Shown: positions 5,409 to 5,596 of the stretch, piece after piece
Layout of the letters: each line of letters opens with the position of its first letter
Numbering within the stretch: position 1 is the stretch's first letter
Position numbers and translations under genes: made by a program
The notes under the pieces: model-generated
The model's input: only the letters and a program-made list of their open reading frames with translations
The model's database searches: none
Told to the model about the DNA's origin: nothing
NCBI GenBank assembly: GCA_031283825.1
Contig: JAITAZ010000340.1
Location: forward strand, 1-5,596
Direction of reading: 5' to 3'
DNA length: 5,596 nucleotides
Origin: Planctomycetaceae bacterium
GTDB taxonomy: Bacteria; Planctomycetota; Planctomycetia; Pirellulales; Thermoguttaceae

Positions 5409-5596
5409 AAATTACGCTGATATATTACCAATGTAACAATTATTCTTATTAAAGCGTAAAATCATTCGGATTCGCAGAAGTTAAATTACAGGTTGTGCGG
5501 TTATGAAAAATGTTATAAATGTTTTTATTGTTATATTCCGAATAATTGGTTGTAATTTGCGTATTTTTATTTGAAAGAGTTTGAGGTTTTTGTGAT

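Larger units (their letters stand above)
4897..5596. other. Gene-poor repeat-rich region
   Basis: No convincing coding sequence is seen in these 700 bp. Positions 4940-5045 and 5220-5298 hold nothing recognisable. The rest is repeats, listed separately. Positions 5409-5596 are very AT-rich and may be the upstream region of a gene beyond the window. A gagg at 5583-5586, 5 nt before a GTG at 5592, could be a start site, but too little of it is visible to call a gene. Confidence 0.55.

Noticed and set aside
5504..5575. Plus-strand mini-frame from ATG, 23 codons, hydrophobic
   Set aside because: It has no ribosome site and lies in very AT-rich DNA where such short hydrophobic frames are common. 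It is probably upstream region of a gene outside the window.
5449..5595. Minus-strand frame open from the right edge for 49 codons, ending in TAA
   Set aside because: The product is Asn/Thr-rich like translated AT-rich DNA, a second minus frame is open nearby as well, and no start is visible. A true gene end cannot be excluded.

Overview
The window holds two protein genes facing away from each other. They are surrounded by an unusually dense mosaic of small repeats, hairpins and one large foldback element. No rRNA, tRNA, CRISPR array, transposase, toxin-antitoxin pair or recognisable defence gene is visible. The organism is most likely a planctomycete (Planctomycetota) with modest GC content. 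This rests on both proteins resembling, from memory and without a search, conserved hypothetical proteins of Pirellulales-type planctomycetes, and on the lack of Shine-Dalgarno sequences before either start. The phylum call is an inference.

Layout. Positions 1-185 carry an inverted-repeat unit bounded by the 14-mer gtaaccgttcacgg, with two internal palindromes of the TAGAGACGC type. Positions 213-632 are a nearly perfect foldback element of about 420 bp with arms of about 190 bp and a spacer of about 42 bp. It ends 20 bp from the stop codon of the large gene. Positions 653-4039 (minus) encode a 1128-residue exported protein with a central TIM-barrel-like region and a C-terminal jelly-roll-like region, interrupted by Ser/Thr-rich and Asn-rich linkers. 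Positions 4040-4566 are the AT-rich space between the two divergent genes. Positions 4567-4896 (plus) encode a 109-residue helical cytoplasmic protein. Positions 4897-5596 hold no convincing gene but contain a 9-bp tandem array, a second copy of a 24-25 bp repeat found at 185-209, three CGGATAAT boxes, and four more copies of the 13-mer gtaaccgttcacg, two of which bound an 80-nt compound hairpin.

How it fits together. The two genes are divergent and may share regulation from the intergenic space, but nothing in the sequence links their functions. The exported protein probably acts in the periplasm or at the cell surface and may bind or act on glycans. The small protein is probably a cytoplasmic structural or regulatory protein of unknown role. 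The most distinctive signal is the repeat system outside the genes. One 13-bp motif repeatedly bounds unrelated hairpins, and a 24-25 bp repeat lies in direct orientation on both sides of the two-gene block. This looks like non-autonomous mobile DNA (MITE or REP type), not a new gene system.
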